Assembly (NCBI GenBank): GCA_024362935.1
Contig: JANCRA010000009.1
Coordinates: 12,666,001 to 12,730,000 of the forward strand
Source: Setophaga petechia
Taxonomy: Eukaryota; Chordata; Aves; Passeriformes; Parulidae
DNA length: 64,000 nucleotides
Direction of reading: 5' to 3'
The translations under genes were made by a program, and so were the position numbers. Below are positions 47,390 through 59,254 of the stretch, one piece after another. The stretch's first letter is position 1. Each line of letters begins with the position of its first letter. Below the pieces are notes generated by a model. It was given only the letters and a program-made list of their open reading frames with translations. It was not told the origin of the DNA and ran no database searches.

Positions 47390-49390
47390 ACCTGGTGTAA
47401 CACTGCTAATTTTTTGAGATGTGATATTAAATTATCTCCTGTGAGGTATCCTGTCTTCTGTTCTTGTAGCCATACCCTCTTGAGGTTCAATTTAGTTTGC
47501 CATGATGCATAATTTTTTAAGCTTTTTGTGTTTAAGAAGAGGGCCAAGATTTCATCTGACATCTGTCTCTTGAAACCTTTTGCAGAGATGGTTGTTTCTC
47601 TGCTAATAGATCACTGAAAACAAGGCTTTCTCTAGCTCAGACTCATAACATTTATATTTATTGTTTGTGTGTCTTTCCTGTTGTAATTTAGACTGTTCGT
47701 ATTTTCTTCTTTTAGCTGAACAATAAATTTCATTCTCAATGAATTAGAAGAATTCTCACATTCATGTGTGGCATGTAGTTTTAACTGCTGCTTTCTCCTT
47801 GCAATCATGTTCTCTGGAGGCAATATTTTTGCTCAGTGCTGGTACATCATGGAGATGAGGTGACTGGGTATATGTTGAGACTTCAAAAGAGCAGACACTT
47901 GTATTACAATTCCCTGTAAAAAGCATTAAAAAGACAGTGTTGAAATGAAATTGAAAGTAAGCCCTCATTTTAAGTGATCAGATGTTTCATGTGGATCAGA
48001 TGTAGAAATATTTCCCTTTGGAGTTTCTAGATTGATGCTTGTCTCATTTTAATGTTTGTGTTCTTGTCCCTTTGAAATAAAAGCAAGAGCAGAGAATAAA
48101 GCTCTCTATTAATATCCTAGGTGAAAATCTTGTACATCAATAAATTTGTAGTGGGGTTTTTTCTTTTTATAGGCTAATTGGTTGAAATTAGCTTCAAACC
48201 TGCTTGTTTTGAGATCACAGAAAAAAAAAAGGTATGAAAACATAATTGGTCTTATTTAAAAAAAAAAGGTAACAGTTTATCAAGGTCTAATCTCAAATTT
48301 GTCTTAATTTATTACTGTAGTAATGGAGAAGCTGCAAATGGTGGTTTTTGGTTGAGGTATGCTGTCAGTGTAATTCTAGATCAAGGATAATAAAAGCATT
48401 GAAGTATTTTGTCTGGAATTGGTCTTTGCAGTTTCCTTTTAGCTGATAGTGCTGCTGCTTCATTTCTCTGGTAGGCAGGCAGTCCTTGACCATGTCATGT
48501 GTACCTTACTGATTTATAGTGTTCTTGTAACAATATCCTGTTGTGCCAAGCCAGAATATATCCATGAAAACCCAAAACAAAACAATCAGTTGTACTTGCA
48601 GTCTTTTTAATGATGTTAAATTTTTTGTTTTGTTAATCCAATTTAAACTACTGATTTTTAAAAAGGCTGAATTCTCTTGGATCATACTGTTTAACCTCTT
48701 TCTAAATTGCTAACAGACTAAGAAGTGCTGCTTTACCTTACTGAGTAAGCATTTGCTTATTTCTAAGAGATGTATTGTATCATGTACAAATCAGTCTTAG
48801 TCATAGGCCCATAATCCTGTGTGGCTGTTATATTATTTGTGATACTTCTAGGGTTTTTTTTCCTTTATTCATTACCTTTAGGTCTGGGTAGCCTGTGTTA
48901 TAGGTTATAATAGTCTATGAGAAATTACTGAACAGCTTATCCCACATCTTGCTCATAACCATTAATAGTTTCTGAAGGCTCATGAACCTGGCTTAGGAGT
49001 GGATGGACTGTATTACTTTCCCCCATTTGGCATTTTTCCTGATAGCCTGCAAGATGGATCCAGTGTTTTTCAGGGACTTTGACAAAAAAAGTATAGACAT
49101 GGAATAGTCTGCCCAATGCAGGTCAGGTCTGTATGTCTGAGCTGCATTTGTGGCTCTTTGCAGGCATTTGCTACATGTGCTAAATGCTCAATGAATATTT
49201 AGCATTATCCTTCACTTTATGGAGACTGTGCTTATGGCAGTGCAGCAAAAATTCATTATGTAGGATTATAAATTTAATTCTTTGTATATAATATGTGGAT
49301 GGCAGAGCATTGTGTTTCATTCTGTTTCTGCTTTGTTCCTGCAGTTTAAACTGAGTTCTTGATTCTGATAATTAATACTTAAATGCCTTT
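47390..49390. other. Unannotated intronic stretch
   Basis: This AT-rich sequence contains short A-runs near 48225 and 48260. Several minus-strand open frames of 60-95 codons have no splice or start support. I found nothing to name. Confidence 0.45.
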
Positions 49391-49394
49391 CTTG

Positions 49395-49600
49395 GTGCTA
49401 GGTCTAGGTCCTCTTAGATGAGAAGCAACAGGTGGAGGTTGCAACATGGGGAATTTGAATTGGATAGTGGCTTGTGTAATCTCATCCTTGGAATATTCAA
49501 AACTTTTATGGGCAAGGCACTGAGCAATGAGATCATGATAGTGCTTTGAGCAGAGGTTGGACCATATGATCTCCAGAGACCCTTTCTGACAGAAGTTTTT
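49395..49600 (+). mobile_element. CR1 LINE 3' fragment, diverged
   Basis: Landmarks AGATGAGAAGCAACAGGTGG, TTTGAGCAGAGGTTGGACCA and TGATCTCCAGAGACCCTTTC occur in CR1 order in plus orientation. The end lacks the usual octamer tail. Confidence 0.7.
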
Positions 49601-52596
49601 TGGTTATAGGTGATGGAGTGAGAGCAGTGTCCAGAATATCAGAAGAGTTAGCCCTTACCTATCAGAGCAGAGTTTTAAGTCACTAATGGAAGTGCTGCCT
49701 GGTCTCAGGGTGTTGGATGCTGGCTGTGATGTTCTTGTTCTCAGGTGGACCCTAATTTTCTGGCTTTAACTAGCAGCAAAACTGGCTGTGCCCTTTATTC
49801 TGGTTATGTTGTTTCATAGCAGTGTTGGCAGAGCTGTTCACAGGTTCAACAGGTTGCTCAATACTTTTAGCTGCTCCCCTTTTATCTCCCTCAGTGTCCA
49901 TTTAGCTGTATTGTCTTTCCAGAAATAGAAGATAATAGTATATATTAGTGCTTCTCTAAAGTAATTTTTAATTTTCTGTCCAAAGACAAATTTCTGTTGA
50001 TGCTCACTAAATTACAGAATTGAAAGACAGTTTTCTGCACCTATTCATCCCCAACACTCTAGGAATAATACAGGGCTGCTTTTTAAAAAGTAATCCATCT
50101 TTAAGGGGCTAATTCATCATGTCTTTTGTATATCTCTAGCCCTTTGGTAAAAGATATTTGAAAAGGAAAATGAGTGAATACCAAAGTGTAGTATGCAGAA
50201 ATAGTAAAATTTGGATGCTAGCATGATGAAGTATGGGGATTTGTTGGAAAAGGTGTAATAATGTCCATGGAATGTACATTTTAACTGACTGCTCTGTGGT
50301 TCCTTAGTATTCCATAGAGCATTTGAGATGCACAGAATGAGTGCAACAAGTGGAACAGATGTTCTGAATAGCAACATTGTCTGCAGTTACCAGTATTTGA
50401 ATTTTAATGTTACTATAATCTAGGTTAGAGGCTGGTTACTTAATATTTGCTGTTCCTGTTTTCTTTTACTGTTTTCCTGTTGTAACTCCCCCTTCCCCTT
50501 TTTTGTTTATTCTTTAACTGCTTTTTTCTCATCTGAGTCCTGTGGTTTTTTTAGTGCAGTTGTCTTCATAATTCTGGATCCATCTCCTCCTTCCCTTTTC
50601 TTCCCTTCATTTATAAACTTGTGTGGAGAGCTATTCTCTAACTTTTTAAATGCTTCCAGTCCCTTGGTGATTTAAAAGCTGAGCATATAGTACCCCACCC
50701 CCAAAGCTATTTGAATTTTTTTCTTCTTTTGTTAAAAGTAGTATTTTGTGTAGTACAGTATGTTTGTCTTCATATTTTTTTTCCTCCTTTAATTTTGCAG
50801 TATTGTCTTGTGTTTGTAAAACTCATGCTTTTGTTCCAGAATTACAGTCTGTGCTTTGGTGGATAGTTCGGTCTTTGCTATAATTTTGCTAATTAAAGTT
50901 ACTTTAAATACAGCTAAAATCTGTTATCTTTCATTGAAAGTTCCTAACAGGGAATAGTTTATTACTTATCTCCAGATATTTAAATCTCTCATTACGCCCC
51001 TATTGCTTCCTTAGTCTCCCTCCCATATTTTTCTTCAACATGATTCTGCTTGTGTCTCATCTCAAAATTCATTTTACATTTGTTTTTGGTATGAATGTGC
51101 ATCAGTAACAAAGGTCAGTACTTCCCCCTCTAAATCTCATTTTTACTTCTAAAACTCTTTCGTTGTACTTGCTTGTCTTTACATCCTGTTGCAATGTCTG
51201 TCATCTGTGTTCAGGTGCTAGGATGATGTATCACAGGGTGTGGGTCTTTTTATTTTCTGGTTAAAATATTTATTTATTTATTGGAACAGTAACTTTAGAG
51301 TGCATGACAAGATGATTGGTACTGTATTTGCAGTGCATAACATTGTCATTGGTGCCCATCATGTTCCCTTCAAAGGACTAAATGTGGCCAGAACTTGAAA
51401 CTGATCCTCTGAGCCTTCATGGGGGAAAGGCTGATGGTGAAACTGCAGGGTTCTTTCTCTGTATTGTAAGTATTCCCCTTAAGATATAATTAGATCACTT
51501 GGAGTGTTTCTTCTTGTCCTTTTTTTTTTTTTGCCTTAACCTGCTTTTTTAACACCAAGTCATACTTAACAGTGCAGAAAAATTCAGTCAAAGAAAAAAA
51601 TGGCACCTCTTCTCCATCTGTTGGCATCCATCAGTCCATGTATTTCTGGGGGAATTGTTTTGTTTCTCTTCTCAGTTTCGAATTGTGTCAGGTGAGATAT
51701 TTATAGCATCTAGAAGAGGTTGAAACAGCTTGTTTGTCCCTTGTTCAGAAAGTAGGTGTTTCATAGGAGGCACTTGTATATTCAGTAATAAACATGTTTT
51801 AAACAGTATATTCAGGATTGATTTCTTTAATCTTGATCAACATATACTATGACTAAGGAGCCAAATTAGGAGATTTAAATCATGAGACATTCATGACTTT
51901 CATGAACCAGGCAGGACAAAAATCAGTAAAGTCATCTCACCTGAAATTTCTATAGAGTGAACAGACTGTCATTTGGAACTGAATTGCTGTTACCTCAGGA
52001 ACGTGGGAGTTTTGGTGGGTGGGTTGTTTGGGTTTTTAACCTTAGAAAGCAAAGTACTTGCCCTTTGCCATGTATTTGGTTAAATGAACAGCTTCTAAAA
52101 GCATGCTTTAATCAGACCAATTGCATGCTATTCTCTAGATCAAGGTCTTTTGTGTCTGGACTATAAGGCAGCAGTCTGACTGATTATATATTGCACAGAA
52201 CTATATATACATCATTCCTGTATAAAGATTGGACCAGCTCTTCAAGCATTGTGATTCATTTATTTTATAAAGGTACTTAAATCTCACCACCAGTGGCAAA
52301 GCTGTTGAGAGACAAAGGAATAATAAATACTGAGTTACTGATTTAATTCAGTTAGTAGGATCTTTGCTGATTTGGGGCAGAGAGAATTAATTTGCAACAC
52401 TAATGTGTAAACATTTCTTACAAATAATTTGTAGTGAATTTCCTTGCTGTGAGGCAACCTGACACATTGCTGCTGAAGGTACTCACATGTTCCCACCAAC
52501 CACTTCTTTGTCCTAGCCAGACACTTTTTTCCTCTTTGCTTTGGAGAGTTAAATGAGCATAACAGCAAAGAATGTACTTCTTTTCTTTTGATGCAG
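49601..52596. other. Unannotated intronic stretch
   Basis: T-rich and CT-rich segments occur at 50470-50830 and a T-run at 51521. I find no exon or named repeat. Confidence 0.4.
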
Positions 52597-52808
52597 GGTC
52601 AAGGCAGGTGACTCCACCTGCAAGGAGAGTGGTAGAGCCAGCAAAAGATCATAGTGGAAGTACAAGGGCATCATCTGGAGAAAAGCAGGCAAGGGTGACA
52701 AAGACTGTTTCTTCAGCAGCAAAGTCTAAGTTGAATACTCAGATGTCTGATGGAATTTCAGCTTTCAGGAAACCCTGTAATGCTGGCAAGTTTTGTGGTT
52801 TTTTCCAG
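52597..52808 (+). other. Unassigned exon-like open frame in intron 6
   Basis: A good acceptor, CTTTTGATGCAG, precedes 52597, and TTTTTCCAG with GTGCTT follows 52808. Between them one frame stays open for about 70 codons. Its translation is rich in Ser, Lys, Arg and Ala and begins SRQVTPPARRVVEPAKDHSG, which reads more like a disordered protein than random intron. The phase does not fit N4BP2L2: spliced after 43832, the frame would close after 18 full codons, and the open frame needs a phase 1 exon upstream. I do not recognise the protein. It may be an exon of an unidentified transcript, a fragment of an inserted gene copy, or chance. Confidence 0.25.
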
Positions 52809-53214
52809 GTGCTTGATCACCTGATAATATAACCCAATTTTCCATTTGGTTTTGCAGAACTAGATCTTTATCACTTATTTCAGTGCTAAAGGCAAGATAT
52901 GTGACAAAAAGGCTGGTGCCTGGTACCTTGGCTTTTTATTTTTTCCTTCCAAAATTATAACTTCAATTTTTAGTTGTTTCTGAAGCAAAATTAGGTCACA
53001 AGGAATTTAAGAATGTACTTGGACTTGCCAGATGGGGAAAGTGAAGTATATCCCAGTAAATGCTATCTTAGGCAAGTTGCTCTGCTGTAATTTTTATGTT
53101 GAAAACACAGTCCAGAGACTTTGGAGATTAATGATGGCATACATTTCTGAAAGACCCTGTACCTCATTGCTAAATGTTATTCAGAATTGGAATTAAATTT
53201 ATCTCCATCTTGCC

Positions 53215-53425
53215 TGATGATTAGGAAACATTTCTTTACTGGTTGTCAAGCACTGAACTGGCTGCCCAGGGAAATGGTGGAGTCACCATCCCTAGGGGTA
53301 TTTAATAGACATGTAAATGTGGCACCTGGGGACATGGTTTAGTGATGGGCTTGGTAGTGCTGAGTTAATGGTTGGACTCAAAGATCTCAGAGACTTTGTC
53401 CAACCTAAATGACTCTATAATTCAT
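53215..53425 (+). mobile_element. CR1 LINE 3' fragment
   Basis: The order TGAACTGGCTGCCCAGGGAA, GAGTCACCATCCCTAGGGGT, GGGGACATGGTTTAGTGATG and GGTTGGACTCAAAGATCTCA followed by ATGACTCTATAA is a CR1 3' end in plus orientation. It is closely related in text to the copy at 1115-1530, so both may be of the same subfamily. Confidence 0.85.
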
Positions 53426-55619
53426 TACAGCAGTGACTGCAGGCATTTTTCTCTATGGAGCAGACATCAGCTTAGATGCATGCTGGAGGTGAAGTCTGTA
53501 CAATTGCAAATAAATAATTATTTTGGTTTTGTCATTTTTCAGCAAAGTGTGACTAATTGCTTTAGATTAATTAGTTAGTATGTTCTACTTCAGTGAAAGT
53601 GCATTTGTTTCTCCAGTTGAAAGCGTTGTCTGAGCACTGGTTCTCAATCAACCTGGTCAGTGCTACTTTGAGCAGTAGGGTGCAGTGTTAAAGTCACGTG
53701 TAACAGAGTTATGGCAAAAAGCATTTAGTATTGACTAAAGAGTAGGCTGAGAAATTTAAAAGTGTTACAGAATGGGAATTCCTACTTCAACGAAGATACC
53801 ATTATATTTTTTCAGGTCTTTTTATTACTAACCAGGTTTCTAAGTACATAATATGTAGCAAAATTTAAATACCAGCTAAAATTGCACCTTTTTTCTTTTC
53901 CTTTTGTATGTGTTGTATGCCTTTAATAGCAGCTCACTAGCAAATGTCTCTGTAAAAAAAAGTCTGTCTCCATGCTGGTTCTTGCATTTTCTCAGTGGTT
54001 GTGTACCATATGGTTTTACAGTAAAAGAAACTCTCAAAAGGCATGTAGGTGGACTAAAAGAGGAGAAATAAAGTTAATCTTACAAAAACTAGTAGACAAT
54101 TAGCTTAATTGAATGCAAAAACTTTAACATGATATGGGGTTATACCCCAAGCAGGGAATTTTACCTATGCCATCACAGAGCATTAGAATATTTCCTTGGA
54201 GTAATATTTTGTTAGAGTCAATTGAAAAACAAAAGTTATCCAGAACCATTAAGTATTTTATTATTCTACATTTTATTATTCTACACTTAGTAGTTCATCA
54301 CTTTCCTTGTTGCTTTAGTCCGTCCTTTAGGAAATTCATATCTTTATAAAACTAATTTCCTTGAACTGTTATAAAACCGCCATATTTCCAAAGCACAGAA
54401 ATTACATAGTTGTATTTATGATGAACTGTTGAATGTCACTATTCATGATTATGTCCAGGTGTGCTAAATCATCATCTTGGATCAACATTTGCATTTGTTA
54501 TTATTTTGACTTGCAACAATTTCAATGCAGTAATAACTGTTAGTTTTTCTGGGTCATCCAGGGGATTCTTTTCCCATTATTTGATGGATGTGTTTTTTTT
54601 CTGTTCTTGCATTCTAAAGTGAATCCCATTCAGTGTGATTTTCCATCCTGATTCAGAATTAATAGTAAGGAGACTAAGAAAGTGTGCAGACCTTTAAGAC
54701 TTTTTCTCTCATTTCTGCAATTCTGATGCAACATCCCAGCCTAAGAAAGTTTCTGTCAGCATTGTCCTGAAAGTGTGGTCAGATGTGTCAGGGGATAGAC
54801 ATCAGAAACATGCTTGCACCAGTATTAGGGAAGTTCATTTCCAGCAGCAGCAGTGCAAATTCACATCTGGAAGAAGTAAGTGATAAGCAAAGTTTATCTA
54901 CAATAATATCAAGGCTGGAGAAGTTCATTCCTTACCTGTGTCAGTGCTGACATGGATAATTTAGTTGTCATTTCTGCAGTTTTTCTGGCAGCACAAGGGC
55001 TTTTAGGTACAACAATAAATTCTTCTTGGAATTGGTGCACATATGTGATGTTTTATTCCCCACTACATTAAAAACAGTTAAAATTGGGAGATTATTTTCT
55101 ATTTCACTGGTGAGGGGTTTATTAATCTGAAAACTCCAGAGAATTTCCTTGTCTAAAACCAATTTCAATTATGAATTTTCTTCACTAAAGAAGAAAATTT
55201 AATGTAAAGATTTAAGATAAAATCTTGGATTAGTATATGATTTCTGTATATGTGGGCTATATGTAAGGAAGTAATCTCTCCAGCTACTCTTGCAGGTACT
55301 TCACTTTAATATCATTTGTTTCAGTAGACAAATAAGATATTCAACCCTACAATTTTGGCATCCTATGTCTCTCTTTCTGGAGAGAGAGGAGGCATGTGCT
55401 GACTATGGAGTGTATTGTGAACAGAATTCAACATGGTGTGGACATTCCCATGTAAACCATAGGGCACTGTATTGAAAATACACAGATCTGGAAAAGGAGA
55501 AGTCAATTTTCATTACTTGGAGGAAAGCACCATTAGGACTTAAATGCCAACAGTTGAAGAAAATCCATTTCTTAGTAGGATTTCTTATCTGGATGCTATT
55601 ATAAGGAAATAAATTTCAT
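53426..55619. other. Unannotated intronic stretch
   Basis: AT-rich with no recognised exon or repeat. Open frames at 54134-54349 and 54968-55168 are unsupported. Confidence 0.4.
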
Positions 55620-55823
55620 TTGCTTTCCAGCAAGACGACTGTGGAGATCTGTAGTGCCCCTTGCAGTGATATCAAGGCACCAAGACTTTTGAATCCTGTT
55701 GCAGTCAACAACCTTCATTGCTATGCTGAGAAGGCTGCTGCTGTCCTTTGCACTCAGAGAATTAGGAGGGTTTGCTTTGTAGAGTTTAAATTAAGGAAGA
55801 ACTTAGACACTAACAGTGAATAA
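55620..55823 (+). other. Second unassigned open frame in intron 6
   Basis: After the acceptor-like TTTGCTTTCCAG at 55631 one frame stays open to TAA at 55821-55823. Its translation includes VEICSAPCSDIKAPRLLNPV. There are no repeats that I recognise in it. The evidence for coding is weaker than for the frame at 52597, and the two may or may not be linked. Confidence 0.15.
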
Positions 55824-57032
55824 ATTTAAGAATGAATAAAGGATAAGGACACATTCCCATAGGATTCCCATTAATTCCCAGGCTGCCTCCTAGTGATCAG
55901 CTTTCACTCTACATTGACAGTTATTCTTTTATGTTTTGTTTTGTATTGTTTCTCTCAAGAATTTCAGAATACAGCACTTAATAAAGCAGGTAATTTTACA
56001 TACACATTCCCAAAAATAACTAGTTTTGCCCTATAATTGTAGCTGCTGCTTTGCCTTAGTGTATTGTGTGAAGTACCATCACAAACAAAGACTTTCAGAA
56101 AAATGAAGAATTACAGAAAAGGAACATGTCTTTGGTACAAAGATTTATCAATCAAACTTAACTCTAAATCTTAATCTTTCTGAACAATTGAAAAGGGAGA
56201 TGTTAGGTTCCTGGATGGAATCCTAGACTGGGTTTTTCTTACAAGTTTTCATTTTAGGGTTAGCTGACTGATGGCCCAAAGTCAAAATTTCAGAGAAGTC
56301 AGGGCTGCTTTCTGTTACATTTGATGAGAAATGCAGACAAAATAAATAAGACTTCTGAAAAGAGCTACAAAATTAACTGTGAACATGTAATTTTTCCTAC
56401 AGCATCTTAATTTTTCCACAGTGTATTATTTTGTTGGTAATAAAGTATGAAATATTTCTTCCAAATATTTATGATTCAAGGCTTAATATACTGAACAATA
56501 AGTATCAGAGTTGCTGTACTCACTGTAACTTTACATTGTTTGGATTTTGGTTAGTATCTTTTGAATTTGAGTATTTGATCTTAATAAATGACATTGTCCT
56601 CTACTTTGTACCTTTCAGCTCCACACAGCATTTACTGAAATTTCAGAATAGCACCAGCTTTTCAGGATGTATTATTCAAACATCATGCTAGAAAGGCATC
56701 TAGAAACACAATGTTTGGTCTAACGATGATTTGTGTGACACTTTTTGTAAAGCAAAGTTATTGAGATGGCAGCTGGGTTTACTTAAATGGATTTAAATGT
56801 TCAGGATTGTCCTGAATTGTATTGATTAGGCATTTGTTTAACCAATAGAAGGTGTTATCTGAGATATTATCAACTGAAAAATGCAGATAGTCTGTGTTTG
56901 ATCATCATAGTAACATAGAATACCTATTCTTCAGATTGATCACCATGAATACATTATTGCTCTAACTTAGTGGGGGCTTGATTTTTTTATTTCTTTGAGA
57001 TTTTACATTTGATCTTCTTTGTTTTCATATAG
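55824..57032. other. End of intron 6
   Basis: AT-rich sequence running up to the acceptor of exon 7. The 86-codon frame at 56431-56691 is not supported as an exon. Confidence 0.5.
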
Positions 57033-58807
57033 GGAGAAAATTTTAAGCAAGAACCCTGGATTCCTGTTAATAAAAGCAAAGCAGAAGAAAAAGAGAAAAA
57101 GAAACAAAACAATGAAAAGTAATCACACAGAAATTACGAAGAAAATGTTATGTGGAGTAGCTCATCATCCAGTTCCCGGTGACCATGACAGATCAGAAAG
57201 TGAAGAGGATGACTTGGAAGAAGAAAACAAAAAATCAATGTGTACATTCAGCAAAGGCCTGGAGGATCCAGTAACAGCTTGTCAAGAACAGCCTAAAAGT
57301 AGTGATGAAAGCCTAAAAGAAGCTGCAGGGGTTTCAAGAGAGAGTCTTCTGGTTGCTGTGCCTGAGGTCTCAGTGATGTCAAATAGTGCATGGAAAAACG
57401 AATTGCCTGTAGAAGGTGACAGTTTGCTTTTAAGAGATGTAAAACCTTTTTGTACTGAAAACCTAACCAAAAATGCATTAGATGACAAGGAAGCAAAGCA
57501 GAGGCACAAAGACAACCTCTGCAGTTTCCTAACAATAAGCAGTGATAAAAACTCCATCCAGGAAACAGAAGGCATTTTTGAAGACTGTGATATGTCATTG
57601 TTAAGCACAGAAAACAAACTAGGATCATGCCAAATTACATGTGAACCTGACTTGGAAGCCAAGGGCCTAAGTTTAAACAGTGAAGAGAAAGAAATCTCTC
57701 AGTATTGCAGTTCAAATATACTTAATAATGTGCCTGATAACACAGAGGGCAAATGTCCATTTTTAAAAGCAGAAGAAACTACCTCCAATGCCTGGGCTTT
57801 TTTTTCAATTAATTTATCTACTGAGGAGTTGCAGATGGGCTTCACTACTCAATTTTCTCTCTCTCCTCGCTCTGAGGATAAATGTGTAAGTGAACAAAAA
57901 TCTCAAAAAGTGAGGAAACCTGAACAGACTCACATGAACAGTTCAGCAGAGCTAAACTGCTATCAGTCAAATGAGGGACTGATAAAGGAAAACCATCTTG
58001 AAACAGAAACTGAGGAAGTTGGCAAGGTAATGAGCAATGGTCTGTCTGCATCTCCAACTGGTAAAGTGCACTTTGATTCCCTAGTGGAAGCCAGGGCTGC
58101 CTTCATGCAGGGTTCAAGTGAAGTAAATGTGCCAATTAATGATGCTACACCAATTACACTGAAGAGGAAGAGATACAGGAGAATTGTCAACTTAGCACCA
58201 AAGTTTAACCTACCAAGACAGATCTTTGCTCATACAGAGGAAGGGAAGGATGTCCCAGTAAGAGAAGATATTCCCCAAAACAGTGTTTTAGAAGTGAGGC
58301 AAAAATACTTTCTAAGCAAGAACTGTGGAGAAGCACATGAACAGGACCATGCATTGCAGGAATATTCCTCACCCACCCTGGATGCAGATGCTCTGGTACA
58401 TAATATTTCTTACATTCATTCAGGACCATATTCTCCTATATCAAAATATGCCAGCAAGGTTTGTGTAGATTCCAAAACAAAGGAGGAGCAAGCTACTACT
58501 CTTCAGCCACAACAGGTAGTTAATAAAAAAGAGGACGAGGGTGAACATGTTTCTTCAGAGGTTACAAATGGCCAACCAGATAATTTGTCTTCTGTTAAAG
58601 TTGTTTCTGAGTATCTAGAAGATTCTACTACAATGGCAAGCTGCAGTGAAAATGCAAATGGAGCAGATGACTCTGAGCCAGCAAAGGCATCACAGCTTGA
58701 AGATTATCATGATGCAGATGTGAAATGCAGTTTTCTGGGACTTCCCTTATCATTAGGATTTGCTTTTCAACTTGTGCAGCTCTTTGGTTCTCCAGGTCTT
58801 CCACTGG
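57033..58807 (+). CDS. N4BP2L2: N4BP2L2 exon 7: large long-isoform exon
   Basis: The acceptor is GTTTTCATATAG. The first base completes codon 622 (Arg) and the exon runs to residue 1213 plus one base. It encodes a mostly disordered Ser, Glu and Lys-rich region. Visible features are a basic run at 636-647 (KAKQKKKRKRNK, a nuclear-localisation-like signal), an acidic SESEEDDLEEE stretch soon after, a second basic run KRKRYRR at 999-1005 followed by RIVNLAPKF, and at the end a hydrophobic block beginning GLPLSLGFAFQ at 1191. The open frame continues past the donor at 58808 (GGTATAATG) to 58914, but those last residues (IMLFLLLLC and low-complexity tail) look intronic. Human N4BP2L2 has long isoforms of this sort as far as I recall. 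Confidence 0.85.
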
Positions 58808-59046
58808 GTATAATGCTTTTCTTACTACTCCTATGTAAAACAAAAAAAACCCACAATCCCCTCACAACCACAAACAAAAAACAAAGCACTCCCTCCAAAC
58901 CAAAAAACAAATGAAAAGACTATGGTTAGAAACTAATTTTTATTGCAGTTTCTAGTTAAATATTAATGCTGTTGAAACAAATCACTGCTATTTTGGTGAC
59001 AGTTTTTAGTTTGTACCTAAAAATCCTCAGTCTCTGTCAAAGGCCA

Positions 59047-59081
59047 AAATACAAGGGGGCTTTTGGTTTGGCCTTGTATTT
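59047..59081. repeat. Perfect 10-bp inverted repeat
   Basis: AAATACAAGG at 59047-59056 is the reverse complement of CCTTGTATTT at 59072-59081, with a 15-base loop. It lies 130 bases after the read-through stop of exon 7. Its role, if any, is unknown. Confidence 0.8.
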
Positions 59082-59157
59082 GCAGTCTTTTTAGTAAAAA
59101 AAATTGACTAACTTTAAATCCAAACATGAAATGCTTGCTGAATTTTTAATATATCCT

Positions 59158-59254
59158 AGTAAGACTTTTCTGTGTTGACTACAGAACTAAATGATGTTTG
59201 AATACATCCTACTGAGTAAGACTTTACTGTGATGATTATGGAGCTAAATGATAA
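59158..59254. repeat. Diverged tandem duplication, 57-bp period
   Basis: The segment from AGTAAGACTTTTCTGTG to CTAAATGAT at 59158-59196 is repeated with several changes at 59215-59253 (AGTAAGACTTTACTGTG to CTAAATGAT). Confidence 0.75.

Larger units (their letters stand above)
43833..57032 (+). other. N4BP2L2: N4BP2L2 intron 6, long isoform (13.2 kb)
   Basis: The intron runs from GTGGGG to TTTGTTTTCATATAG. It contains a solo ERVL LTR (46834-47389), two CR1 fragments, an unassigned exon-like open frame at 52597-52808, another open frame at 55620-55823, and T-rich runs near 51520. No other transposon family was recognised. Confidence 0.85.
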
